In this document: one piece after another, positions 27,343-36,166 of the stretch | Layout of the letters: each line of letters opens with the position of its first letter | Numbering within the stretch: the stretch's first letter is position 1 | From: Rhodospirillaceae bacterium | GTDB lineage: Bacteria > Pseudomonadota > Alphaproteobacteria > UBA8366 | Direction of reading: 5' to 3' | NCBI GenBank assembly: GCA_002711555.1 | Contig: PARQ01000007.1 | Coordinates: 1 to 64,000, forward strand | Length of the DNA: 64,000 bases | The notes under the pieces: model-generated | What the model saw: only the letters and a program-made list of their open reading frames with translations | Told to the model about the DNA's origin: nothing | Database searches by the model: none | Made by a program: the position numbers and the translations under genes

Positions 27343-28611
27343 CTATTTTTCATCTAAGGACCAACTTCTAAAGACCCTAGGATTTTCCTCTCGAAGTTGT
27401 ATTTGCCGGTCTGGGACTAGTGAGCGTTGGGCGTGATAACGCATGAAGTCATCCTTAGAATCCAGATTAACCTCGCGTATTTTCCACATGGTTTCCCCTA
27501 GAACTGTGTGACCCCAAATCCAGCTCTCCACCGCCATAGAAGTGTTCATTCCAGGCTGGACTGATATGGCTTCGCCGTAAAAAGAAGTGAGGTCCTCACA
27601 ACATAATTTTAACATAGGTCCAGGTTCGAGATCATTACGAGGAACGACGAGATCCCCACTCTCGGCCATTGCTGCTAAAAAACGTGCAGATTCGAGAATA
27701 TCGAGCCCGCTGACGCCAACCGTAGTCCGACGACGTTGGTTCACAGCCATTTCATACCAAGGCGCGAGGTGATTAATCTCAGCTTCTAGTGCCTGCATTA
27801 AATCGCTATCTTTTGAGGCGCCTGAGATTAAATTAATTGGACAAAACTGGCCGTCCATTGTGATTTGCTCTTCGTTTGCTTCTCCGTCTGGCGCTTCCTC
27901 CAGATAGTCCTCTAACACCGGACCTTTATCGTACTTAAGGAGACCCAGGACAGCTGCAATTACGCGATGCTGGAATTTGGGATCGTTTGGGACACCCAAC
28001 GGTCGCCCTAGCTCAAATGGCACCCAGAGAGCTCGTGGCGGCTTAATCTTTTCAGAATGTAAACGCACTAGACTTATCTGCAAAGTAGCAATTCCTTCCT
28101 GCTCGAAGTAATGTGATAGCCCGCCAACGGCGCGCGTACATTTCGGTCATATTGGCACGAGGAAAAGAACATCGACGTTATCATTTTTCAACATCCGCAC
28201 TATTTCTAGCGCAGCGGGTTTTAGCTTTTCCGGTGCCGAACCACCTATTACTGAATAATGAAATGCGCCCACTGAGCCGATAAGACCCTTATTAGCCAGC
28301 TCTTGAAGACGCTCAAGCGGAAAGCAAATGTTTAGATCTTGCTGGAAACCCGTCCGATCAAAATTGACAGATGAATGTGACATCACAACATCATTTGGCT
28401 CAATATCACCTGGGATGACCCTATAATCTAGTGCGCCGCGCCAGAATAATTTTCCGCCACGCCTCTGGATAGCAGCCGTGGATAATAACGAAATGCGGCA
28501 TTGTGAAAGAGGTTTTTTTATCCTGACGAACGGTGTGTCTTCAAATTCAGGACAAGGTAGTTCCTTGAGCATCTCCCTTTCGCCCGAAGGAATATCTTTT
28601 AATCGCGCCAT
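27343..28611 (-). CDS. PrdB/GrdB-like selenoprotein with in-frame UGA (Sec155)
   Basis: A single 422-residue frame interrupted only by a TGA at 28147-28149, read as selenocysteine. Residues 1-154 hold the family blocks NFDRTGFQQDLNICFPLERL and GLIGSVGAFHYSVIGG (about 83-124), ending in VDVLFLVPI just before Sec155. Sec155-Pro-Lys-Cys158 forms a UxxC redox motif, and the frame continues with VRLHSEKIKPPRALWVPFE and LGRPLGVPNDPKFQHRV, features of the glycine/sarcosine/betaine/D-proline reductase selenoprotein B family. Length and Sec position fit a PrdB-like N-half with a C-terminal extension. ATG at 28611 has GGAAG nine bases upstream. No GrdA, GrdC or PrdA partner is nearby. If Sec is not inserted, it yields a truncated 154-residue product. 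Confidence 0.8.
28114..28140 (-). promoter_or_regulatory. Candidate bacterial SECIS element
   Basis: Immediately downstream of the in-frame UGA (28149-28147) the minus-strand RNA can fold into a stem with apical loop GUU at 28128-28126, 18 bases after the UGA. The four top pairs are 28129-28132 with 28125-28122; one G-G mismatch, two more pairs, a bulged C and two further pairs extend the base. Bacterial SECIS hairpins read by SelB lie just after the UGA and carry a G in the first bases of the apical loop, so location and loop fit. Confidence 0.6.
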
Positions 28612-28690
28612 GATAATTTTCTTCCGAAATGCCGTTTCTCATTCCAAGTTATCTTGTACGCCGGTATATCTATGTCTACCATGGTTCCCT

Positions 28691-29611
28691 ATGCATAGAC
28701 GTCTGCCAGAGAGGCCTATTTTTGCGTGCCTCCTTTTAGTGATTTCCGCAATGATGTGGGGAAGCAATATCACAATTGGCCGTGGCGTTCACGAGGATTT
28801 CCCACCAATTGCACTTACTTTCTGGAGAAATTGTGCAGCGTTGATACTGATCGGATTAATAGCTAGGCACCATTGGCACGACATTATACCGGCATTCCAA
28901 AGACAAAAATGGGTTGTTATGTTGGGGAGCTTATTCGGTATTGCCGGTTTTAATTGTTTATTATACACCGCGGTCCAATCTACCACCGCCATAAACGCTG
29001 CACTTTCGCTTTCGCTGACGCCCGCCATTATTCCGGCGTTAGCCTTTGTTATCCTGAGGGAGGCATTTAATGTGCGACAGTGCTTTGGACTTGCATTATC
29101 ATTTATCGGCATAAGCATCATAATCGCCCGTGGCAAGTGGGCTGCAATATCGGAGATCACAATTAGCGCTGGTGATATTTTAATGTTAGCCGCAACTGTT
29201 GCTTGGTCGATTTATTCAGTTTTGGTTAAAAAAAGAGATAAACAAACTCATCCCCTTACTTTCTTAACTGTTGTGTTGACTATTGCCGTTGTATTGCTTT
29301 TCCCGGCTTATCTCTTTGAAAGTCTTTTCATCCAAACAATGCCAGTTACAGAAACATCATTATATGTTGTGCTGTATGTGGGTATTTTCCCCACCGCACT
29401 GGCACTTCTTCTGTTTAATAAAGCAGTTGACATAGTAGGGCCCAATATCGCCGGATACTTTCAGCACTTAGTACCTATTTTTGCTTCACTTTGGGCGATT
29501 ATTTTTTTAGACGAAACATTACAGGTTTACCATGGACTGGGAGGCCTGCTGATTACCATTGGGCTATATAGCGCGTCCACTGCATCGAAATCAAACATGA
29601 CCCGTTTATAG
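28691..29611 (+). CDS. EamA/DMT-family transporter
   Basis: A 306-residue membrane protein with two EamA (DUF6) repeats, about ten membrane helices, as in drug/metabolite exporters. GSNITIGRGVHEDFPPIALTFWRN near the N-terminus is a typical first repeat; the second begins near GDILMLAATVAWSIYSVLVKK. The ATG at 28691 was chosen because the upstream frame runs over the start of the divergent selenoprotein gene and is not membrane-like; the ribosome site is weak. It is divergent from the selenoprotein gene by 79 bp, so the two may share a regulatory region. Substrate unknown. Confidence 0.85.
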   Translation: MHRRLPERPIFACLLLVISAMMWGSNITIGRGVHEDFPPIALTFWRNCAALILIGLIARHHWHDIIPAFQRQKWVVMLGSLFGIAGFNCLLYTAVQSTTAINAALSLSLTPAIIPALAFVILREAFNVRQCFGLALSFIGISIIIARGKWAAISEITISAGDILMLAATVAWSIYSVLVKKRDKQTHPLTFLTVVLTIAVVLLFPAYLFESLFIQTMPVTETSLYVVLYVGIFPTALALLLFNKAVDIVGPNIAGYFQHLVPIFASLWAIIFLDETLQVYHGLGGLLITIGLYSASTASKSNMTRL

Positions 29612-30124
29612 TAACACAAACATACATTGCCTTAAGCGATACGAATGCGAGTAACGGCGTTAATTAGTGTAAGACATATTTGGGCCATTGGTCTCAAGTG
29701 CCAAGTATGCACTCGAACTTCGAATGAGAGAAATGGCATTAAGTGGCAAGGTATGATGATGTTAACTCACCTATCTAATATCTTTATGTTATGCCATAGT
29801 TTAAGGAACGTTGACTGTTAGGCACAGTATTGCAATTGAAATGAAAACAACAGCGGCCGTGGCGAGAATCCCAAAGTCTCGCAGAATTCTGCCCTTTATT
29901 GAATGGGGCACCAAAAAAGTCCGTTGCCTATATGGAACCATTCTCGCAAACTCCTTTTAATTGTAACTACTATCTCATGTAACAAAAAGAATAGGTCCGC
30001 TTCTGGGTGAAAATTAGACCTTTTCATGTTCAATTACGTCAAAAACAAGGCATGGAAGGACCCGAAGATTATAAGCAACGGTAGAGACACTTGACACTTT
30101 AATAGAAATGGTAACAGTGAACCG
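29612..30124. other. 513-bp gap with one small reading frame
   Basis: Between the EamA gene and the ABC ATPase gene I see no long coding region. The only supported content is the 46-codon membrane-peptide frame on the minus strand at 29801-29941. The remainder is AT-rich without clear hairpins or promoter pairs. Confidence 0.5.
29801..29941 (-). CDS. Small single-pass membrane protein
   Basis: A 46-codon frame from ATG at 29941 to TAA at 29801. The ribosome site AGGAG lies nine bases before the ATG. The product has a basic, turn-rich N-terminus (MVPYRQRTFLVPHSIKGR), then a hydrophobic stretch from about ILATAAVVFISIAILCL (residues 25-41) that fits one membrane helix, and a short tail. Translation signal and topology look real, but no relative is known to me and conservation is untested. 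Confidence 0.45.
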   Translation of the reverse strand: MVPYRQRTFLVPHSIKGRILRDFGILATAAVVFISIAILCLTVNVP

Positions 30125-30925
30125 ATGGTAACCGAAAATAAAGTAAGTATTCGTAATCTGCACAAATCCTTTGGAGTGAACCATATCTTAAAAGGAGTAG
30201 ATATCGAAGCGCAGGATGGCGAGTCATTAGTGCTTTTTGGAGAATCTGGAAGCGGCAAGTCGGTACTACTGAAATGCATTCTTGGACTACTCGATATTGA
30301 TGCCGGGAACATTTTGATAGATGGGGAAATTACGAATGGGCATGGCAATGATAAGAGAGCCCAACATCTTAACAAGATAGGAATGTTGTTCCAACGTTCG
30401 GCACTCTTCGACAGCCTTTGTGTATGGGAAAATATTGTTTTCCGGCTTCTGCAAGCCAAAGTCTGCAGCCCAAGTGAGGGCAAAAAGCTTGCGCTTCAAA
30501 AACTAGCCTTAGTTCAAATGGGAGGAAACGTGGCAGATCTTATGCCAGCGGAGTTGTCAGGTGGCATGCAAAAGCGTGTCGGCCTCGCACGCGCTATAGC
30601 AGGTGATCCGAAGATTTTGTTACTAGATGAGCCTACAGCAGGCCTTGATCCCATTTTAAGTAACGGAATTAGCGAATTGATCTCAAATATCACCAAGGAA
30701 CTCGATACAACAGTAATTTCAATAACCAATGATATCGATAGCGCACGCGTAATATCAAACAAAGCTGCTATGCTCAAAAATGGACAGATTAGTTGGCAAG
30801 GGCCTACCGAATTAATTGAAAAATCTGATAACCCGCATGTGCAACAATATATCAGAAGTTGGGTTGAAGAACGCTCCCTCCGCAAAAAGACAAAAAAGAA
30901 ATCTCAACGTAACCGTCGACCTTAG
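30125..30925 (+). CDS. ABC transporter ATP-binding protein, MlaF-like
   Basis: A 266-residue ABC ATPase: Walker A GESGSGKS at 39-46, Q-loop in GMLFQRSALFDSLCVWEN, signature LSGGMQKR near 142, Walker B ILLLDEPTAGLDP. The phrase GMLFQRSALFDSLCVWENI closely follows MlaF/Ttg2A ATPases that drive phospholipid or solvent-related transport across the envelope. No MlaE permease, MlaD substrate-binding protein or MlaC gene is in the window, so the partner must be elsewhere. The Lys/Arg-rich C-terminal tail is unusual. The gene end overlaps the convergent EamA stop by four bases. Confidence 0.85.
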   Translation: MVTENKVSIRNLHKSFGVNHILKGVDIEAQDGESLVLFGESGSGKSVLLKCILGLLDIDAGNILIDGEITNGHGNDKRAQHLNKIGMLFQRSALFDSLCVWENIVFRLLQAKVCSPSEGKKLALQKLALVQMGGNVADLMPAELSGGMQKRVGLARAIAGDPKILLLDEPTAGLDPILSNGISELISNITKELDTTVISITNDIDSARVISNKAAMLKNGQISWQGPTELIEKSDNPHVQQYIRSWVEERSLRKKTKKKSQRNRRP

Positions 30926-31773
30926 TCCGCCGCTGCGCAATGCATTACAATGATTCCGCCGGCAATCACAATGGAAGCTAGTATTCGCCTATTGCCAAAT
31001 CTTTCCTTCATGAAGAATGTGCCGATAAGTGCTGCGAACACCACGCTCGTCTCTCGAAGCGCGACCACATGTCCGATTTGCGTGATGCTTAGAGCCCATA
31101 ACACTATACCAAAATTCAAAAATGCGGCGATACCGCAGGAAATGCCAATCTTCCAGTCCGCTAAAAGAAGACCCACTAAACGGTTACCGCGGCGAAAGTA
31201 AGCAAGCCCAAACATAGTCAGGGCATCAAATAAAAAAATCCAACCAATAAATGCAAAGCGGGCTTCAGGAAGGCGTATGGCGATTGTGTCGGCGATGGTA
31301 TATATACTCATCGCGATTCCCGCGACACCGGAGAGAACAAGCGGCCATATTCGTTTTCGAGAAAATGCGCCGGGTTCAAACACAAAAATTAACAACCCAA
31401 GACAAATAACAACAATGCTGCCCATTTGCTGCATGTTAGGCACTTCCCCAATAATGGGAATAGCCAGTAAAGTAGTGATCAACGGTGCTATGCCCCTAGT
31501 AGTTGGGTATACCTGACTTAGATCCCCTTGCTCGTACATTGCAACCAAGGCCATCTTATAGATCAAATGACATAAAGCATGAACGAAAATCAGTTTCCAA
31601 ATTTCTAATAAGGGGAAGGGGAACAGCATTATTCCAGGAACGGCAACGATTAGCCCGGAGCCATATATCAATGTGGCCATTGCCACTTTGTCTGCTGCTC
31701 TTTTGATAAAAGCATTCCAGATTGCATGCATCACAGCAGCCGCAATAACTAGTAACGTAACAGCAACGGTCAT
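30922..31773 (-). CDS. EamA/DMT-family transporter
   Basis: A second, distinct EamA-type exporter of 283 residues with about ten membrane helices in two repeats (N-terminal AVMHAIWNAFIKRAADK; second repeat beginning near IWPLVLSGVAGIAMSIYTIAD). The pattern LRETSVVFAALIGTFFMKERFG is typical of the final helices. It ends by overlapping the ATPase gene tail by four bases in convergent orientation. Substrate unknown; it is not a duplicate of the gene at 28691. Confidence 0.85.
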   Translation of the reverse strand: MTVAVTLLVIAAAVMHAIWNAFIKRAADKVAMATLIYGSGLIVAVPGIMLFPFPLLEIWKLIFVHALCHLIYKMALVAMYEQGDLSQVYPTTRGIAPLITTLLAIPIIGEVPNMQQMGSIVVICLGLLIFVFEPGAFSRKRIWPLVLSGVAGIAMSIYTIADTIAIRLPEARFAFIGWIFLFDALTMFGLAYFRRGNRLVGLLLADWKIGISCGIAAFLNFGIVLWALSITQIGHVVALRETSVVFAALIGTFFMKERFGNRRILASIVIAGGIIVMHCAAAD

Positions 31774-31840
31774 CTAACAATTAAAGTGAGACGTTTATGG
31801 CAAGCCGCTACTATTACAAAAGCTACTGATACAAATTCCA

Positions 31841-32671
31841 CTAGCTATAACCACGACCTGTACCAGCAAATTTTACCTTCGCCATATTGTGAATAATTTT
31901 AGAATGATATTCTAATGCTTCAGGATCCATATCTGCTTTTGGAGGACGCTCATGATGGAAATTATTGTAACAATCCTCCCCTCTAACAAGCAACGCCGTG
32001 TCTTCAATTCCTCCCACCTGCCTCACGTGAGGCGGCAAGTAGCGAACGGCGAGGCCTATTCTCCTGTCGTTTGTCCGATTCGATGATGAAGCATGCACTA
32101 ATGCAACATGGTGAAGCGACATCTCCCCTGCTTCCAAGACGAGATCAATTCCATCAGTGTCGTCTGGATCTTCAATTAACCTCTGCCCGCGACTTAAGAG
32201 ATTATCCTCTGCAAAAGTATCCTCATGGTCTAACTGAGGCCATTTGTGTGAACCTGGAATGACGCGCATTGGTCCCGTCTCAATAGAAACACATGATAGC
32301 GCTATCCAAGCAGTAACAATGTCTGGAGAATCCATACCCCAATACGTAGAATCCTGATGCCATGTAACATGCCCAGGATGGTGCGCTTCTTTGATGAAAA
32401 AAGTGGAGTTCCAACAGAGTATATTAGGCCCAATCACATCCTCCACTGAGTCAAGAACTCGTGGCAAGGTAACTAGATCATGTATCCATGTCAAAACTAG
32501 GTGCATTTTTGTCTTGATTTTTTGTCTTATGTTCTTGTTATTCTTCGCCTCAAAATCTTCAAGATTTGTTCTGAATTGTCTAGCCTGACACTTATTCATG
32601 ACTTGGATAGGAAAATGAAACCCGTCACGACCGTAAGCTGCCACCTCCTCTTCAGTAAGTATTTTAGCCAT
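31841..32671 (-). CDS. Phytanoyl-CoA dioxygenase family protein
   Basis: A 276-residue Fe(II)/2-oxoglutarate dioxygenase of the PhyH family. The iron-binding facial triad starts with H105-x-D107 (HVTWHQDSTYWGMD) and closes with a distal His in LHHVALVHASSSNRT; the following Arg in RRIGLAVRY probably anchors 2-oxoglutarate. Substrates of such bacterial PhyH proteins range widely (ectoine, halogenation, small acids), so it is left unnamed. The ATG at 32671 has GGGGGAG just before it. The upstream gap of about 140 bp separates it from the divergent aminotransferase gene. Confidence 0.87.
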   Translation of the reverse strand: MAKILTEEEVAAYGRDGFHFPIQVMNKCQARQFRTNLEDFEAKNNKNIRQKIKTKMHLVLTWIHDLVTLPRVLDSVEDVIGPNILCWNSTFFIKEAHHPGHVTWHQDSTYWGMDSPDIVTAWIALSCVSIETGPMRVIPGSHKWPQLDHEDTFAEDNLLSRGQRLIEDPDDTDGIDLVLEAGEMSLHHVALVHASSSNRTNDRRIGLAVRYLPPHVRQVGGIEDTALLVRGEDCYNNFHHERPPKADMDPEALEYHSKIIHNMAKVKFAGTGRGYS

Positions 32672-32811
32672 ATACTCCCCCCGTTCACATCTTATATCAT
32701 TAAGGTGCCATAGGCATCCATGGTCAATCACTCACAAATACCGTTGAATAGCGGACGTCATCAGCGTATCGTTAGAGTTATTATAAAAGTAATCAGGTTT
32801 GGAGGCCTGTT

Positions 32812-34014
32812 ATGTCCCTTCTCGCTGAGCGCTTAAAGCGCATTAAGCCATCCCCAACAATCGCGATCAACACAAAGGCAAACGATCTCAAACGCGCAGG
32901 TAATGACGTCGTAAGCCTTGCGGCAGGGGAACCTGACTTTGATACTCCTCCGCACGTTGTAGATGCGGCAATTGACGCCATGCGACGCGGCGAAACCAAA
33001 TATCCGCCTCCAGCTGGCATTCCTGAGCTCCGCGAGGCAATAGCATCTAAGTTCAAACGGGACAATAATCTTGAATATAGTATTGATGAAGTCTGTGTGA
33101 CGGTTGGTGGTAAACAGGTCATTTTCAATGCGATGATGGCGACGCTATCAGCTGGAGACGAGGTGATAATCCCCGCGCCATATTGGGTGAGTTATACCGA
33201 TATTGTTCTGCTTTGCGAAGGTGAACCGATAATTGTGAATTGCGGTCTTGCGGAAAAATTCAAGCTGACACCCGAGAAATTAGAAGCGGCAATAACATCC
33301 AGGACAAAATGGTTTTTTTTAAATAGCCCCTCTAATCCAACGGGTGTGGCGTATTCTGCTGCTGACTACAAGGCATTGGCTGAGGTGCTAGAGAAACACC
33401 CACATGTTTCCATATTTGTGGACGATGTGTACGAGCATATTATTTATGACGGTTTTAATTTTGTCACTTTCGCAGAAGTAGCCCCTCAGCTTAAGGAAAG
33501 GACGCTTACCCTTAATGCCTGTTCAAAAGGCTACAGTATGACGGGGTGGAGAGTTGGTTTTGCAGGTGGACCGGTAGAGTTGATAAAAAAAATGAACATG
33601 GTTCAGAGTCAAGCCTGCACAGGTACCAGTATCATCAGTCAATGGGCTGCCGTCGCCGCATTGGAAGGTGATCAATCTTTCCTAAAAGAATGGGTCCAGA
33701 CATTTCAAAAACGGCGCGATATCTGCGTCTCTATGCTAAACCAGACGAATGGATTAGAGTGTCCCACTCCTGAAGGGGCTTTCTATGTGTATCCTTGCAT
33801 TGCTGGATGCCTAGGGAAACAAACACCCGCCGGACAAATAATAAAAACCGATGAAGACTTTTGTAACTATATCTTAGAAACGGAAGGTGTTGGCATCGTA
33901 CATGGCGCAGCATTCGGACTTGAACCTTTTTTTCGTTTGTCATATGCCGCCGCAACAGATGTAGTTCAAGATTGCTGTGCCCGGATCCAACGGGCGTGTG
34001 CAGCATTAAGCTAA
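32812..34014 (+). CDS. Pyridoxal-phosphate aspartate/aromatic-type aminotransferase
   Basis: A 400-residue class I/II aminotransferase of the AAT-Igamma group. The N-terminus has SLAAGEPDFDTPPHV, the middle NSPSNPTGVAYS, and the PLP lysine is in NACSKGYSMTGWRVGF (about residue 241). FRLSYAAA near the C-terminus carries the conserved Arg that binds the alpha-carboxylate. These features fit an aspartate:2-oxoglutarate or prephenate-type transaminase; donor specificity cannot be set from sequence. GGAGG lies nine bases before the ATG. Confidence 0.9.
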   Translation: MSLLAERLKRIKPSPTIAINTKANDLKRAGNDVVSLAAGEPDFDTPPHVVDAAIDAMRRGETKYPPPAGIPELREAIASKFKRDNNLEYSIDEVCVTVGGKQVIFNAMMATLSAGDEVIIPAPYWVSYTDIVLLCEGEPIIVNCGLAEKFKLTPEKLEAAITSRTKWFFLNSPSNPTGVAYSAADYKALAEVLEKHPHVSIFVDDVYEHIIYDGFNFVTFAEVAPQLKERTLTLNACSKGYSMTGWRVGFAGGPVELIKKMNMVQSQACTGTSIISQWAAVAALEGDQSFLKEWVQTFQKRRDICVSMLNQTNGLECPTPEGAFYVYPCIAGCLGKQTPAGQIIKTDEDFCNYILETEGVGIVHGAAFGLEPFFRLSYAAATDVVQDCCARIQRACAALS

Positions 34015-34217
34015 TAAGACTTTAAACCATACCTCTTTAGCCCACCAAAGGGTCGACGTCGTTTTCCGCGTGACGCATAAAAGAATATAATTAAGAGATT
34101 GGCGCGAAAATCAATATGTTCAGGCAAAAATTTTCGAGATTACTGGACTTTAATAATGTTACTTTAAAGAAACCTTCCCACCTTATAACCTGAAAATACA
34201 ACGAAAAGGATCAAACA

Positions 34218-34988
34218 TTGGATATCTCCGCCACCGCTAATGCACTTATTGCCGCCCGTAAATCCGACACAGTTATTCAAATTCAGGAATTTCCAAAAAA
34301 TCTTGCGGAAGCCTACGCAATTCAACGTGCTGTAGCTAAGGACTATGGCGAAGCTTTAACGGGGTGGAAAGCTGCTTTTACTGCTACTGCAGCAATGGAG
34401 ATGATGAAAACTGATGAGCCTGCTTACGGGCCACTCTTTGAGGGATCAACTTTTATCTCCGGAGATACCTTAAAATCACCCGACCACTGTTTGCGCCGAA
34501 TTGAATGTGAGTACGCTTTCAAAATAGCCACCGACTTCGGGCCTCGCGATAAGGAATATTCTTTGGATGATATTATATCTGGCGTGGCATCGCTCCATCC
34601 AGCTATTGAAGTTGTACATGTGCGTGTTAACGGTGCATTCGACATAGGCGCACGTGCCGTTGTCGCGGATCATTGCGGTAATTATGCATTCGTGGCTGGC
34701 GCTGGAACATCGGACTGGAGCTCTCTCGACATAATTAATCAACCGGTGACACTCAGCGTCAATGGTGAGCAAGCTGCAACAGGGGGGGGCAAAAATGTTT
34801 TGGGTAATCCACTTAAGTCCCTCGTCTGGACAATTAATCGACTTTGCGTCGACGGCTATACTCTGAAAGAAGGTCAATATGTAACGACGGGAAGTTGCAC
34901 TGGGATGCATCCAGTACCACAATCTTGTGAGCTAATTGCTGATTTCGGACCGCTTGGACAATGCGGGTTGAACTGTACAGCACAATGA
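34218..34988 (+). CDS. 2-keto-4-pentenoate hydratase/MhpD-family protein
   Basis: A 256-residue member of the fumarylacetoacetate hydrolase/MhpD fold that hydrates or decarboxylates 2-oxo acids in meta-cleavage type pathways. Typical blocks are GWKAAFTATAAMEMM with YGPLFEGST, IECEYAFKI (the metal-binding EcE), HPAIEVVHVR and DHCGNYAFVAG. It begins with TTG at 34218, supported by AAAAGGA seven bases upstream. The stop overlaps the ATG of the following secreted-protein gene (ATGA). A second copy lies at 36167. Pathway not known. Confidence 0.85.
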   Translation: MDISATANALIAARKSDTVIQIQEFPKNLAEAYAIQRAVAKDYGEALTGWKAAFTATAAMEMMKTDEPAYGPLFEGSTFISGDTLKSPDHCLRRIECEYAFKIATDFGPRDKEYSLDDIISGVASLHPAIEVVHVRVNGAFDIGARAVVADHCGNYAFVAGAGTSDWSSLDIINQPVTLSVNGEQAATGGGKNVLGNPLKSLVWTINRLCVDGYTLKEGQYVTTGSCTGMHPVPQSCELIADFGPLGQCGLNCTAQ

Positions 34989-35929
34989 GAACAACACTTC
35001 TTTCCATCATAATCATTTTCATGTTTCTTGGAGTGCGGGTGGCCGCACACCAAGAAGACAAACCACACGAGGGTGGCTGGAATGAAATGATGGGCCGCAG
35101 TGAGGTGTCTCGCGAGCTTGGCGATTGGGTGTCTACAGTCGGATACCTTGAGCATGCAAGGGAGAAGGCCTCCGACGGACTACCAATGGCAGTGACACAC
35201 CTTCAATTAGCTGAGGCCCTAGCTTTTAGTGGTTCGCTGGATGCGGCTGGAAATGCAGCGAGAGAAGGTCTCAATACAGGTACTTTACTCGATCCCTTAC
35301 CGCAAATTCGCGGCCAATTACTCGAAGTGCTAGCTTATGCCATTCATAACACAGAGGGCAAAACCAGTGAAATACGAGAACTGGTTACTGAGGCTATAAG
35401 AATTCGAGAAAACAGCAGTTCCCCCTTTGTGCCGCGCAGTCATGACTTCAGCTTGCGTCATACGAAAACAGGATTTTTATTTGGAGCAAATATCTCAGAA
35501 TTTCATCGCACAAGCTTAAGAAGAATTAAAACCGGTATGCCGCACGTCAAAGGGAAGTATGCCAAATGGCTTGGTGAAAGTGCTGTTTCAGCTGAAATCG
35601 TAATATACCCCAAACAAAAAGAAGCACTTCGCCAACTGTTTGATCAAATACGCGCGATGATTGTGCAACGCTACCGCGATGCACGTCGTCACAGCAGAGG
35701 CACTTATAGCATTGCAAAAACGCATGGTCTAAAGGGTCTCCAAGCACAATGGTTAGTGAACGATCCAAAGAACAAAACTGAACTTTGGACAGGGCTATAT
35801 GTGCTAGAGAGAAATAATTTTATAATTCAGGTAAATGCGCGTGCCCGAGCGAAAGAACTAGACCATGCCTCGCAGCTTGTTGACAAGTTTGTACGAGCTT
35901 TCAAATGGGCGCGGCCTCTTCAAGATTAG
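34985..35929 (+). CDS. Secreted helical (TPR-like) protein, function unknown
   Basis: A 314-residue protein with an N-terminal signal peptide (hydrophobic IIIIFMFLGV, likely cleaved near AAHQ), then a helical region to about residue 150 with TPR-like periodicity (GYLEHAREKASD, LQLAEALAFSGSLDAAGNAA), and a C-terminal domain of about 150 residues (SLRHTKTGFLF, LYVLERNNFIIQV) I cannot place. It starts at the ATGA overlap with the upstream hydratase; an alternative ATG at 34961 would add eight residues. Translational coupling suggests a shared role, but this is unproven. Confidence 0.7.
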   Translation: MRTTLLSIIIIFMFLGVRVAAHQEDKPHEGGWNEMMGRSEVSRELGDWVSTVGYLEHAREKASDGLPMAVTHLQLAEALAFSGSLDAAGNAAREGLNTGTLLDPLPQIRGQLLEVLAYAIHNTEGKTSEIRELVTEAIRIRENSSSPFVPRSHDFSLRHTKTGFLFGANISEFHRTSLRRIKTGMPHVKGKYAKWLGESAVSAEIVIYPKQKEALRQLFDQIRAMIVQRYRDARRHSRGTYSIAKTHGLKGLQAQWLVNDPKNKTELWTGLYVLERNNFIIQVNARARAKELDHASQLVDKFVRAFKWARPLQD

Positions 35930-36166
35930 TTTTTACCAAACGCCATAGAATTTTGTGGAATGCTTTTATTCGATTACAAGGCGTATTCTTAATGTGTCGT
36001 GGTTAGGGACAAAACCTCGGGACCCTTAAACACAAACAACTGGGTTAGGGAAAAGAATTGAGCCGTGTTAAGGGCTAGCATACATTTTTGACTTGAGGCA
36101 GAGTAGCAGGACAACCACGCTAAGAAGAGCAAGAATTGAAAATTAGGATTATAGGAGGACTTCTTA

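Noticed and set aside
28147..28149. Reading the UGA as a plain stop or sequencing error, giving two genes
   Set aside because: Both sides stay in one frame without other stops, family motifs run across the UGA, and no convincing start lies near the head of the downstream part.
29801..29813. Shared 13-mer TTAAGGAACGTTG with the region before 46302
   Set aside because: In one place it is the end of the small frame, in the other a ribosome site; the copies have no wider similarity.
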